A DNA stretch of 64,000 nucleotides, taken from Mycolicibacterium litorale (GTDB lineage Bacteria; Actinomycetota; Actinomycetes; Mycobacteriales; Mycobacteriaceae). The stretch is from NCBI RefSeq assembly GCF_014218295.1, contig NZ_AP023287.1:2542001-2606000 (forward strand), written 5' to 3'. Positions 1 through 7,588 of the stretch are shown here, in pieces (within the stretch, counting starts at the first letter, position 1; each line of letters begins with the position of its first letter). The translations under genes and the position numbers were made by a program. Under the pieces are notes generated by a model. The model did not search any database, was not told where the DNA came from, and worked only from the letters and a program-made list of their open reading frames with translations.

Positions 1-197
1 GGGCCGGGGTCGGGCTCGTCCGCGGCGGTGCCGGCACGGCGCTGGTGGGTAGCCACGAAGAGGTGGCCAACCTCGTCTACGAGTACCACTCACTGGGGTT
101 CGACGAGTTCATCCTGTCGGGTTACCCCCATCTGGAGGAGGCGTACTGGTTCGCCGAGGGTGTGCTGCCGATCCTGAAACGCAAAGGCGTGGCCTGA
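1..197 (+). CDS. LLM-class flavin-dependent monooxygenase, C-terminal fragment (SsuD-like)
   Basis: This is the 3' end of a gene that begins before the window; about 64 codons remain and end at TGA 195-197. The visible end contains [18 protein letters not shown] followed by a short helix ending KRKGVA. This matches the C-terminus of bacterial-luciferase-fold alkanesulfonate monooxygenases (SsuD), where the GYPHLEEA motif lies near the flavin pocket. The family uses FMNH2 to release sulfite from sulfonates. The substrate cannot be judged from this fragment, and a related FMNH2-dependent monooxygenase is possible. An SsuABC-type transporter occurs at 43.5-46.1 kb, but it is too far away to be called the same operon. 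Confidence 0.75.
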   Translation, partial: AGVGLVRGGAGTALVGSHEEVANLVYEYHSLGFDEFILSGYPHLEEAYWFAEGVLPILKRKGVA

Positions 198-225
198 CCG
201 CTGTTCGGCGTACGCTGCCGAAGGC

Positions 226-801
226 ATGGACGACTGGTTCGACCGGAGCCCGTTCGTGGGGTTCGTGCCGTGGATCATCTACTGGGTCGTCGCCGACGGT
301 CCGAGTACCTGGAAGTTCGGGGCGCTGTGCGCGGTACTGTCCGCGGTCATCCTCGGTATCGCGATGGGGCGGGGCGGGCCGCGTCTGCTCGATGTGGTGA
401 CCATCGTGTTCTTCTTCGGCGTCACGCTCGTCGCGATGGCGGTGGGCGCCGCCGACCGGGACTGGATGGACACCTACGCCACCACGCTGTCCAGTGGCGT
501 GCTCGCGGTCATGTCGCTGGTCTCACTGGCCTTCGTCCCGTTCACCGAGCAGTACGCCAAAGCGTCGGTGTCGCGGCAGGCGGGTGCCGATCCGGCGTTC
601 CGGCGCACCAACCAGGTGCTGACCCTGATGTGGGCGCTGGTGTTCGCGTTGATCGCGGTCCTCGGACTGGTGGCCGCCCAGCTCCCGCACACCAGCGACT
701 GGACCAACTACGTCGTCCCCGTCGTCGTCATCGTCGGCGCTGTCGGGATGACGCACAGTTACCCGCGGCGCGCCCGGGAGAAGGGCCCGCTCAGCAGCTG
801 A
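226..801 (+). CDS. Integral membrane protein of unknown function
   Basis: The 191-residue product is almost entirely hydrophobic, with about six predicted membrane segments (roughly residues 8-22, 30-46, 55-73, 85-104, 133-151 and 160-176). Short charged loops separate them, and the tail PRRAREKG is basic, as expected for a cytoplasmic end. No catalytic or transport motif was recognised. The ATG lies 9 bases after a TACGCT sequence that could be a -10 element, so transcription may begin very close to the start codon. The 3' end overlaps the convergent lipoprotein gene by 11 bases. Confidence 0.7.
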   Translation: MDDWFDRSPFVGFVPWIIYWVVADGPSTWKFGALCAVLSAVILGIAMGRGGPRLLDVVTIVFFFGVTLVAMAVGAADRDWMDTYATTLSSGVLAVMSLVSLAFVPFTEQYAKASVSRQAGADPAFRRTNQVLTLMWALVFALIAVLGLVAAQLPHTSDWTNYVVPVVVIVGAVGMTHSYPRRAREKGPLSS

Positions 802-1471
802 AGCGGGCACCGATCTCCGGCGGTGGGGAGACCTGCTGCAGACAGCCGAACGGTTCGATTCCGGCATCGCTGAACCGGGCGGCCGACTGGTGGGCGTAGT
901 TGACGCAGAACAATCCGGCCGGGTCGGTGCGGCACCGGTAGTCGCCGAACGTCAGCGCCCGGTTGTAGGGCAGTTCCACACCGAACCCGTCGGAGAACGG
1001 GCCCGGATCGGCGTGCGCGGAACCGACGTCGAGCGTCGCGCCGGGGAAATCGACCCAGCCGCCCTTCCATTCGCCGTAGGCGTCCGGCGGACGCGCCGGT
1101 GGGTCCTGCAGATCCACCAGGCAGGTCAGCGCCCCCTCGGCGCGATGGTTCGTGACACATCTCGACGTACCCGCCGGGGTGGTGAACGCGACCCCTTCGC
1201 CGAGGTCGGTGCTGGTGCCGTCCCGGCTCACCGTGCGAAATCCGCCCGGTTCGGCCGCCGGTGCGGCCTCGATCCACCGGATGACCTCACCGATGGCGGC
1301 CCGGGCCGCCGGTGCGGCGGTCGGCGGGGGTGTCGCGGTCGTCGACGGCGCGGTGCGCGTGGTGCCCGACGGCGCCGACGGTGTCGGCTCGGGTTGCCGC
1401 GCCTGTCCGCCGACCGCCTGGGAGCATCCCGCGACCAGCACAGACGCCGCGATCATCACCGCAATGCGCAT
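791..1471 (-). CDS. Secreted lipoprotein of unknown function
   Basis: The 226-residue product starts with a short positive N-terminus and hydrophobic core ending in the lipobox LVAGC (lipidated Cys16). A Pro/Thr/Ser/Ala-rich linker follows (about residues 20-55), typical of mycobacterial cell-envelope lipoproteins. The globular part, from about residue 58, contains several cysteines that could form disulfides (for example in SRCVTNH, LTCLVD, YRCRTD and FGCLQQ) and ends in RFSC. No enzymatic motif is recognised. It is expected to sit on the outer face of the plasma membrane. It converges with the preceding membrane-protein gene, so the two are not an operon. Confidence 0.75.
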   Translation of the reverse strand: MRIAVMIAASVLVAGCSQAVGGQARQPEPTPSAPSGTTRTAPSTTATPPPTAAPAARAAIGEVIRWIEAAPAAEPGGFRTVSRDGTSTDLGEGVAFTTPAGTSRCVTNHRAEGALTCLVDLQDPPARPPDAYGEWKGGWVDFPGATLDVGSAHADPGPFSDGFGVELPYNRALTFGDYRCRTDPAGLFCVNYAHQSAARFSDAGIEPFGCLQQVSPPPEIGARFSC

Positions 1472-1535
1472 GGTCGCCAGGCTAGCGGTCCGACACGCAC
1501 ACCCCGGTCAGGCGCGGCCGGGCTCCCGCGTTCGC

Positions 1536-1541
1536 TACCGT
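1536..1541 (+). promoter_or_regulatory. Predicted -10 box of a leaderless transcript
   Basis: TACCGT fits the actinobacterial TANNNT -10 pattern and ends 6 bases before the ATG at 1548. No Shine-Dalgarno sequence precedes the ATG. Spacing of this kind is typical of mycobacterial leaderless mRNAs, so the carboxylesterase message probably starts at or next to its start codon. This is inferred from sequence only. Confidence 0.45.
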
Positions 1542-1547
1542 CGAAAG

Positions 1548-3056
1548 ATGCACGAGCGTACCGTCCGCGCAACGATCAGCACCGGAACCATCGAGGGCTT
1601 CACCCGCGACGGGGTGCACCGGTGGCGAGCGATTCCCTACGCCCAGCCACCCGTGGGCCGCTTGCGGCTCCGTGCGCCGCTGCCCGCCGAGCCGTGGCGC
1701 GGAGTCCGCTACTGCCACAGCGTGGGCAACTGCGCGCCGCAGGACCCCAAGTACGCACTGCTCGGGGTCAACAAGCGCCAACCGATGAGCGAGGACTGTC
1801 TGACGCTCAACGTCGTGGCGCCCGAGGCCCCGCCCGGGGGCCCGCTGCCGGTGATGTTCTTCATCCACGGCGGCGGATACGCCTTCGGCAGTTCGGCCAC
1901 CCCGATCTACGACGGTGCGGCGCTGGCGCGGCGGGGTTGCGTCTACGTCTCGGTCAACTACCGCCTCGGCCCGCTGGGCTGTATGGATTTCTCGGCGTTG
2001 TCCACACCGGAGAACCCGATCGACGGCAACCTGTTCCTGCGCGATCTGGTGATGGCGCTGCGGTGGGTGCGCGACAACATCGCCGTCTTCGGCGGCGATC
2101 CCGACAACGTGACGATCTTCGGCGAGAGCGCGGGAGCGCACGCCGTCGCCACCCTGCTGGCCGTGCCGCAAGCCAAAGGCCTGTTCCACCAGGCGATCTC
2201 GCAGAGCCCCGCCAGCGGGATGGTGCGGTCCCACGACGCCGCGGCGGTCTTCGCCGAACGCTTCGTCGAGTTGCTCGGCGCGCGCCCGCACGAGGGGGCG
2301 GCCGCCTTGATGGCTGCTCGGCCCTCCGAACTCGGCAAGGCGCTGGAGAACCTCATCCGACGGGGGATGACCGACATGCCCGGTGCGTTCCCGGTCGGAC
2401 CCGCGTACGGCACCGACTACCTGCCCGTCGAACCGGTCGCGGCGATGGCCGAGGGCGTGGCACACCGGGTGCCGCTGATCGTCGGCAACAACGCCGAGGA
2501 GGGCCGGCTGTTCAGCCGCTTCCTGCCGCTGTTGCCGATGTCGGAGCCGATGATCGAGACGCTGCTGGCGGATTCGGACGCCGAGCGCCGCGAGCGGATC
2601 ACGGCCGCGTATCCGGGCTATCCGAACTCGTCGGCCTGTATGCAGCTGGGTGGTGACTTCGCCTTCGGCACCGCGACGTGGCAGATCTCGGAGGCGCATG
2701 CGCACCACGCCCCGACGTACGTGTACCGCTACGACTACGCGCCCCGCACCCTGCAGTGGTCGGGGCTCGGCGCCACCCACGCGACCGAACTGCTGGCCGT
2801 CTTCGACACCTACCGCACGCGGTTCGGGTCGCTGTTGACCGCGGCGGCCGACCGCCGTTCCGCGCTGCGGGTCAGCAACGACATCCAGCGTCGCTGGCGG
2901 TCGTTCAGCCGAACCGGGACACCGGGCGACGGGTGGCCGGCCTACACCCCGGACGAGCGGGCGGTGCTCGTCTTCGACCGCCGGTCGCGCGTGGAGTACG
3001 ACCCGTTCGCCGACCGCCGACTGGCGTGGGAGGGGTTCACCCTCTCGGCACGCTGA
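1548..3056 (+). CDS. Carboxylesterase/lipase family protein (type B)
   Basis: This 502-residue alpha/beta-hydrolase has the full type-B carboxylesterase signature set. SEDCLTLNV lies at about residues 81-89, the oxyanion-hole HGGG at 107-110, and the nucleophile elbow GESAG has the catalytic serine at about 194. Motifs expected around the acid and histidine follow further on (NNAEEG and GATHATELL). It hydrolyses carboxylic esters; the natural substrate is unknown. The reading frame is open far upstream, but the start at 1548 was chosen because the homologous N-terminus (VRATISTGTIEGF) begins there and a -10 box lies 6 bases before it. There is no signal peptide, so it is probably cytosolic. 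Confidence 0.88.
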   Translation: MHERTVRATISTGTIEGFTRDGVHRWRAIPYAQPPVGRLRLRAPLPAEPWRGVRYCHSVGNCAPQDPKYALLGVNKRQPMSEDCLTLNVVAPEAPPGGPLPVMFFIHGGGYAFGSSATPIYDGAALARRGCVYVSVNYRLGPLGCMDFSALSTPENPIDGNLFLRDLVMALRWVRDNIAVFGGDPDNVTIFGESAGAHAVATLLAVPQAKGLFHQAISQSPASGMVRSHDAAAVFAERFVELLGARPHEGAAALMAARPSELGKALENLIRRGMTDMPGAFPVGPAYGTDYLPVEPVAAMAEGVAHRVPLIVGNNAEEGRLFSRFLPLLPMSEPMIETLLADSDAERRERITAAYPGYPNSSACMQLGGDFAFGTATWQISEAHAHHAPTYVYRYDYAPRTLQWSGLGATHATELLAVFDTYRTRFGSLLTAAADRRSALRVSNDIQRRWRSFSRTGTPGDGWPAYTPDERAVLVFDRRSRVEYDPFADRRLAWEGFTLSAR

Positions 3057-3068
3057 CGCCGCCCCGAC

Positions 3069-3086
3069 GATTGACACCCGTCAATC
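3069..3086. promoter_or_regulatory. Perfect 7-bp inverted repeat upstream of the phosphotransferase fusion gene
   Basis: GATTGAC and GTCAATC are perfect inverted repeats separated by 4 bases. They sit 31 bases before the GTG start at 3117 and 13 bases after the carboxylesterase stop. The element could be a weak terminator hairpin for the esterase, an operator for the next gene, or both. It has no U-tract. The position favours an operator overlapping the promoter. Confidence 0.35.
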
Positions 3087-3104
3087 TGTGACCCAGCCCA
3101 CTGC

Positions 3105-3110
3105 TAGGTT
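3105..3110 (+). promoter_or_regulatory. Predicted -10 box of a leaderless transcript
   Basis: TAGGTT fits TANNNT and ends 6 bases before the GTG at 3117, with no ribosome-binding site between them. This supports GTG 3117 as both transcription and translation start for the phosphotransferase fusion protein. Confidence 0.5.
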
Positions 3111-3116
3111 CATCGC

Positions 3117-5114
3117 GTGGCTCACACTGCAGACCTCGTCATCGAACGTCCCGCGGACCTGACCGCCGAGTGGCTGAGCACCGTGGTGGGTGCGGGGACC
3201 GTCACCCAGTTCAGCGTCGAACGCATCGGCACCGGTCAGATGAGCGACTGCTACCGGGTCTCGCTGACCTACGCCGACAGCGAGGCGGCCGGTCCGGCGT
3301 CGGTGGTCCTCAAGGTCGCCGCGACCGACACCAACAGCCGCCAGACCGGTCTTGCCCTCGGCCTCTACGAACGCGAAGTCCGGTTCTACACCGACATCGC
3401 GCCCGGCCTGCCCGGCCCGGTCGCGCCGTGCTACCACGCCGCCTACGACGCCGAGAGCGGTGCGTTCGACCTGCTGCTCGGCGACGCCGCACCCGCGGTG
3501 GTGGGTGACGAGATCCGCGGCGCGACGGTCGAGCAGGCGGCGCTGGCGCTCGCCGAACTCGGCCGAGTGCACGGACCGCTGCTCGGCAACGCCGTGCTCG
3601 CCGACGCCGAGTGGCTCAACCGCGAGTCCCCCATGAACCAGGCGCTGCTGGGCCAGCTGTGGGCCGGCTTCGCCGACCGCTACGCGGATGCGATCGCGCC
3701 GGAGCACCGCGCCGTGTGCGAGCGGCTGGTCGGCGCCTTCGACGCCTACCTCGCCGCCGAGGCCGCCGACGACCGCCCGCAGGGCCTGATGCACGGCGAC
3801 TACCGGCTCGACAACATGCTGTTCGGCGAGCCCGGCGCCGCCCGCCCACTGACCGTCGTGGACTGGCAGACCGTCGCCTGGGGGCCCGCGTTCACCGACG
3901 TCGCCTACTTCCTGGGTTGCGCGCTGTCCGCCGAGGACCGTCGCGCGCACTACGACGAACTGCTGCGTGCCTACCACGACGCGCTCGGACCGCAGGCGCC
4001 GGTCAGCTTCGACGCCGTCCGAGACGGGGTCCGGCGGCAGAGCTTCTTCGGAGTGATGATGGCGATCGTCTCCTCGATGCTGGTCGCGCGCACTGACCGG
4101 GGCGACGAGATGTTCATGACCATGCTGCGCCGGCACTGCACGCACGTCCTCGACACCGATGCCCTCGCCGCACTGCCCGAGCCGTCGGCCGACGAGCCGC
4201 TGCAGCCTGACGCCGCCGACGAAGGCTCCCACCAGGCGGGCGAGGAGGAACTCTGGAACGAGAGCTGGTACTTCGACTTCGCCGACGGTGCGCAGGGCGT
4301 CGGCGGGTGGGTGCGGCTGGGGCTGTATCCGAACCGCGGGGTCGCCTGGCTCAACGCGCTGGTGTGCGGACCCGGTATGCCGACCATCGCGATCGTCGAC
4401 TTCGACGCCGCGCTGCCCGCCGACCACACCGAAACAGCAACGGACAGCGCCCGTCTCGGGCTCGACCCGGTCGAACCCCTGCGCACGTACCGGGTGACCG
4501 TGCGGGGCCGCGGTGAGGCGCACGACGACCCGGCCGCGCTGCTGCGCGGTGACGCGGGCCGGCCCGTCGACCTGACGATGGACCTGACGTGGACGACCAC
4601 CGGCACGCCGTACCAGTACCGGATCACCCCCCGCTACGAGATCGCGTGCACGGTGTCGGGCACGGTCACCGCCGACGGGCACGAGTACACCCTCGAGGCG
4701 GTGCCCGGACAGCGCGACCATTCATGGGGCGTGCGCGACTGGTGGTCGATGGACTGGGTGTGGAACGCCCTGCACCTCGACGACGGCACCCGTCTGCACG
4801 GCGTCGACCTCCGGATCCCGGAGATGGGTCCGCTGAGCATCGGCTACGTCCAGCCGCCGGGTGCGGCGCTGGTCGAGACCACGCAGATGAGCGCACAGGC
4901 GAGCTTCGCCGACAACGGGCTGCCGGTCACGACGTCGTTGACGGTGCAGCCGGGTGACCTCACCGTCGAGGTGGACATCCAGGGCTACGCACCGGTGCTG
5001 CTCCGCTCCGACGACGGCCGCGTCAGCCATTTCCCTCGGGCGTGGGCGACCGTCTCCACCGGCGACGGACGTACCGGCATCGGCTGGCTGGAGTGGAACC
5101 GCAACCGACCCTGA
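3117..5114 (+). CDS. Phosphotransferase (APH/choline-kinase-like) fused to a lipocalin-like C-terminal domain
   Basis: The 665-residue protein has two parts. Residues ~1-340 are an aminoglycoside-phosphotransferase/ecdysteroid-kinase-type kinase fold: a nucleotide-binding lysine region (VVLKVAA, ~63-69), the catalytic loop HGDYRLDN with D228 and N233, and the metal-binding VVDWQT with D249. Residues ~370-665 form a beta-rich domain with WLNALVCGPG and the hallmark HSWGVRDWW (near 535). That motif is typical of AttH/CrtC lipocalin-like and DUF7064/DUF7065 domains. The kinase probably phosphorylates a small hydroxylated metabolite, possibly a sterol or lipid held by the second domain, but the substrate is not known. 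The start follows a -10 box directly. Confidence 0.75.
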   Translation: MAHTADLVIERPADLTAEWLSTVVGAGTVTQFSVERIGTGQMSDCYRVSLTYADSEAAGPASVVLKVAATDTNSRQTGLALGLYEREVRFYTDIAPGLPGPVAPCYHAAYDAESGAFDLLLGDAAPAVVGDEIRGATVEQAALALAELGRVHGPLLGNAVLADAEWLNRESPMNQALLGQLWAGFADRYADAIAPEHRAVCERLVGAFDAYLAAEAADDRPQGLMHGDYRLDNMLFGEPGAARPLTVVDWQTVAWGPAFTDVAYFLGCALSAEDRRAHYDELLRAYHDALGPQAPVSFDAVRDGVRRQSFFGVMMAIVSSMLVARTDRGDEMFMTMLRRHCTHVLDTDALAALPEPSADEPLQPDAADEGSHQAGEEELWNESWYFDFADGAQGVGGWVRLGLYPNRGVAWLNALVCGPGMPTIAIVDFDAALPADHTETATDSARLGLDPVEPLRTYRVTVRGRGEAHDDPAALLRGDAGRPVDLTMDLTWTTTGTPYQYRITPRYEIACTVSGTVTADGHEYTLEAVPGQRDHSWGVRDWWSMDWVWNALHLDDGTRLHGVDLRIPEMGPLSIGYVQPPGAALVETTQMSAQASFADNGLPVTTSLTVQPGDLTVEVDIQGYAPVLLRSDDGRVSHFPRAWATVSTGDGRTGIGWLEWNRNRP

Positions 5115-5153
5115 CCCCGCCGGCGTGGGCGGCGGTGCGGCAGGCTGACGGTC

Positions 5154-5483
5154 ATGATCGTGCTCAAATCGGCCGCCCTGTTCGTGCTCGCGGCACTGCT
5201 GGAGATCGGCGGCGCCTGGCTGGTGTGGCAAGGGGTGCGGGAGCATCGCGGCTGGATCTGGGCGGGCGCCGGGGTCCTGGCGCTCGGCGCGTACGGGTTC
5301 GTCGCCGCGTTCCAACCGGACGCGCACTTCGGACGCATCCTGGCCGCCTACGGCGGGGTGTTCGTCGCCGGCTCGCTGCTGTGGGGTGTGGTGGCCGACG
5401 GATTCCGCCCGGACCGGTGGGACATCGCGGGCGCCCTGGTCTGTCTGCTCGGCGTGGGGCTGATCATGTACGCGCCGCGCTGA
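5154..5483 (+). CDS. UPF0060 (YnfA-family) small membrane protein
   Basis: The 109-residue protein has four hydrophobic segments and the conserved YnfA features: a first helix ending [13 protein letters not shown], the [11 protein letters not shown] turn, [19 protein letters not shown], and a fourth helix [15 protein letters not shown]. The length is standard (108-112). The family resembles small multidrug resistance pumps and acts in the plasma membrane, but its substrate is not settled. It follows the phosphotransferase fusion gene by 39 bases and could be cotranscribed with it. Confidence 0.9.
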   Translation: MIVLKSAALFVLAALLEIGGAWLVWQGVREHRGWIWAGAGVLALGAYGFVAAFQPDAHFGRILAAYGGVFVAGSLLWGVVADGFRPDRWDIAGALVCLLGVGLIMYAPR

Positions 5484-5554
5484 GGATCCCGACGAAAGTA
5501 TGACGTCGAGGCCGGGCCCCGGCTGACGGCCGGGACGCGGGGTATCCGCTGCAC

Positions 5555-5767
5555 ATGAGCGATCAGGAATTCACGAAGGGCGACAAGGTCTCCTGGCGCA
5601 GCCACGGCAGCACCGCCGAAGGCGAGGTCGTCGAGAAGATCACCTCCGAGACCGAGGCGGCCGGCCGCAAGGTCAAGGCCTCCGAGGACGAACCGCAGTA
5701 CCGGGTCCGCAGCGAGAAGAGCGGGAACGACGCCGTGCACAAACCCGGTGCGCTGAAGAAGAAATGA
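5555..5767 (+). CDS. DUF2945 (HVA1/hypervirulence-associated TUDOR) protein
   Basis: This 70-residue, highly charged protein begins FTKGDKVSWRSHGS and contains a GEVVEKITSET strand pair and ASEDEPQYRVRSEKSG. These are the conserved elements of the DUF2945/HVA1 small beta-barrel family. The end is lysine rich. The molecular function of the family is not established. Its stop overlaps the next start by 4 bases (ATGA), so it is translationally coupled to the DUF3140 protein. Confidence 0.85.
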   Translation: MSDQEFTKGDKVSWRSHGSTAEGEVVEKITSETEAAGRKVKASEDEPQYRVRSEKSGNDAVHKPGALKKK

Positions 5768-6111
5768 GTCCGGTGGCGAAGGACGAGGACACCGAGGACA
5801 CGTGGTCGCGGTTCCGCGACGCGGTCAACATGACCGCCGGTGAACTGGAGAAGTGGCTGAAGACCGACGAGTCGAGGTCGGTGGGGCAGAAGACCGATGG
5901 CGGCGAGGCGACCGGCCACGCCAGCGGGCGCCGCATCGTCGACCTGCTGCACACCAAGAGAGCCGACCTCGGCGACGACGACCTGGCGCACATGCGCAAG
6001 GTGGTCGGTTACGTGAAACGCCATCTGGCGCAACGGCCCCCGGGTGACGTCGAGGACACCCCGTGGCGGTACTCGTTGATGAACTGGGGACACGACCCCG
6101 AGAAGGCGTGA
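5764..6111 (+). CDS. DUF3140 family protein
   Basis: The 115-residue soluble protein carries the DUF3140 pattern: a helix FRDAVNMTAGELEKWLKTDES, a GHASGRRIVDLL segment, the DLGDDDLAHMRKVVGYVKRHLAQRP helix, and a C-terminal WRYSLMNWGHDP. DUF2945 and DUF3140 genes often lie together in actinobacteria and are found near stress genes, but the function is unknown. The ATGA overlap with the upstream gene shows a two-gene operon. The downstream gene is convergent, 7 bases away. Confidence 0.85.
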   Translation: MSPVAKDEDTEDTWSRFRDAVNMTAGELEKWLKTDESRSVGQKTDGGEATGHASGRRIVDLLHTKRADLGDDDLAHMRKVVGYVKRHLAQRPPGDVEDTPWRYSLMNWGHDPEKA

Positions 6112-6118
6112 CGGCGCG

Positions 6119-7006
6119 TCAGCTCAGGTGCGCGGAGGCGTCGTCGAGGTCGTCGCGGGAGAGCCCCATCGGTGTCGCGGCGGGAACGACGCCGGCGGCG
6201 ACCACCGCGCGGGTGATCGGTGTCAGCGTCTGGAAGAGCGTCTCCACCTCGTCGTCGCCCAGGGCGTCGAGTGCGCTGAGCGCCAACGTGTCGGTGGCGT
6301 CCTCGAGCCGCTGTTTGAACCCGCGGCCGGCGTCGGTGAGTTCACCGGCGCCGTCGAGCAGACCACGGCGCGCCAACCGGTCGGCGTGAAACCGCCACTG
6401 CGTGTCGTCGTAGTCGCGGCTGCGCATGATCATCTCGCGCGGCACCCGCCCGGCGGCGGCGTGCAGCACATTGCACTCGCGTCCGCTCACACCAGCGGCG
6501 GCCAGCACCGCGACGTGCCCGTCGCCGCGGTGCTCACGCAGCAGGGTGGTCGCGTGCCACAGCGCGGCCACCGGATCCTGCGGCCAGTCCAGCGCGCGGT
6601 TCGCCGCGTACAGCGGTCGGCCGTCGACCGCCGGACCGCGGGCGGCCTTCGCCAGCAATGCCGCGGCGGTGCGGACGCCCTCGCTGTCCGCGACACCGCA
6701 ACCGGCGAGCGCGGCCACCGCTGACTGCTCCCTGGCCTGCAGCGCTGCAGCCGGTGGCGCCACCTCCCACGCCGCGGGCAGCGCCTTGGCCACTCGCTCC
6801 GGGGCGAAGTTGTAGAAGATCGCGGTGACCACCTCGGCCGGAACCCGACCCAGCGGCGCCGAGCGCGCCGCGAAGTAGCCCATCCAGAAACCCCGATAGC
6901 CGAGGTCGTCGAGCGCCGAGCGCGCCTGCGGCGCGAAGTAGGTGACCGCGTGCACCGGCTCGATGCGGTCGAACAAGCGGCGGGCCAGGTCCGGGCGTCT
7001 GTTCAC
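6119..7006 (-). CDS. SCO6745/SalK-type protein (winged-helix-like fold)
   Basis: The 295-residue protein begins LARRLFDRIEPVHAVTYFAP and continues with GFWMGYFAARSAPLG and VVTAIFYNFAPERVAKALP. This N-terminal pattern is typical of the SCO6745 family, annotated as SalK or MarR-like helix-turn-helix proteins. The C-terminal half (about 190-260) looks like a winged-helix with LHAAAGRV, MIMRSRDYDDTQW and LARRGLLDGAGELTDAG. Its biochemical role is unsettled; a regulator or a catalytic derivative are both possible. The GTG start at 7006 is the first plausible codon, about 70 bases from the divergent gluconokinase gene. Confidence 0.7.
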   Translation of the reverse strand: MNRRPDLARRLFDRIEPVHAVTYFAPQARSALDDLGYRGFWMGYFAARSAPLGRVPAEVVTAIFYNFAPERVAKALPAAWEVAPPAAALQAREQSAVAALAGCGVADSEGVRTAAALLAKAARGPAVDGRPLYAANRALDWPQDPVAALWHATTLLREHRGDGHVAVLAAAGVSGRECNVLHAAAGRVPREMIMRSRDYDDTQWRFHADRLARRGLLDGAGELTDAGRGFKQRLEDATDTLALSALDALGDDEVETLFQTLTPITRAVVAAGVVPAATPMGLSRDDLDDASAHLS

Positions 7007-7075
7007 GGTGACGAGTCAACCACTACAAGATCGCGCCGTGGTGTGGCGTCGACCACAACCGGGTACCTCGTTCGG

Positions 7076-7588
7076 ATGGGATCACCGATCGTGGTCATGG
7101 GCGTCTCAGGGTCGGGTAAGTCCACGGTCGGCGCCGCGCTCGCGCAGCGACTGCGGGTGCCGTTCGCCGATGCCGACGACTTCCACCCGCCGGCCAACAT
7201 CGCGAAGATGACCGCGGGTCAGGCGCTCGACGACGACGACCGCTACCCGTGGCTGGAGGCGATCGGGGAGTGGCTGGCCGCCCATCCCGACGGCGGCGTC
7301 ATGAGCTGTTCGGCGCTCAAGCACCGCTACCGCGACCAGTTGCGCAGACACTGCCCCGACGTCGAGTTCGTCCACCTGTCCGGGGCCGCGGAAGTCATCG
7401 GACGACGCCAGGCGAGCCGTCCCGGCCATTTCATGCCCGCGTCGCTGCTGGCCTCGCAGTTCGCCACCCTCGAGCCGCTGACCGAGGACGAACGCGGGGT
7501 GACGATCGACGTGGCCCGGGACATCGACTCGATCATCGAGACCTACATCGAGCTCACGGCCCACCCCACCGAACAGGAGAACCGATGA
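7076..7588 (+). CDS. gntK: Gluconokinase (GntK type)
   Basis: The 170-residue kinase has the P-loop GVSGSGKST at residues 9-17, the FADADDFHPPANIAKM gluconate-binding segment, the DDRYPWL motif and SCSALKHRYRDQLR. All of these are diagnostic of GntK-type gluconokinase, which phosphorylates D-gluconate to 6-phosphogluconate for the pentose phosphate pathway. The length is normal for the family. ATG 7076 was preferred over upstream in-frame codons because the P-loop strand begins directly after it. The stop overlaps the start of the GntP permease by 4 bases, coupling uptake to phosphorylation. Confidence 0.92.
   Translation: MGSPIVVMGVSGSGKSTVGAALAQRLRVPFADADDFHPPANIAKMTAGQALDDDDRYPWLEAIGEWLAAHPDGGVMSCSALKHRYRDQLRRHCPDVEFVHLSGAAEVIGRRQASRPGHFMPASLLASQFATLEPLTEDERGVTIDVARDIDSIIETYIELTAHPTEQENR

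Noticed and set aside
1482..3077. Long open frame on the minus strand opposite the carboxylesterase
   Set aside because: It mirrors the codon pattern of the real gene, is rich in Arg/His/Gln/Asp and shows no family motif. The esterase frame has the complete catalytic set.
3081..4721. Long minus-strand open frame opposite the kinase fusion
   Set aside because: The translation has the composition typical of antisense frames in GC-rich DNA, and the opposite frame contains clear kinase motifs.
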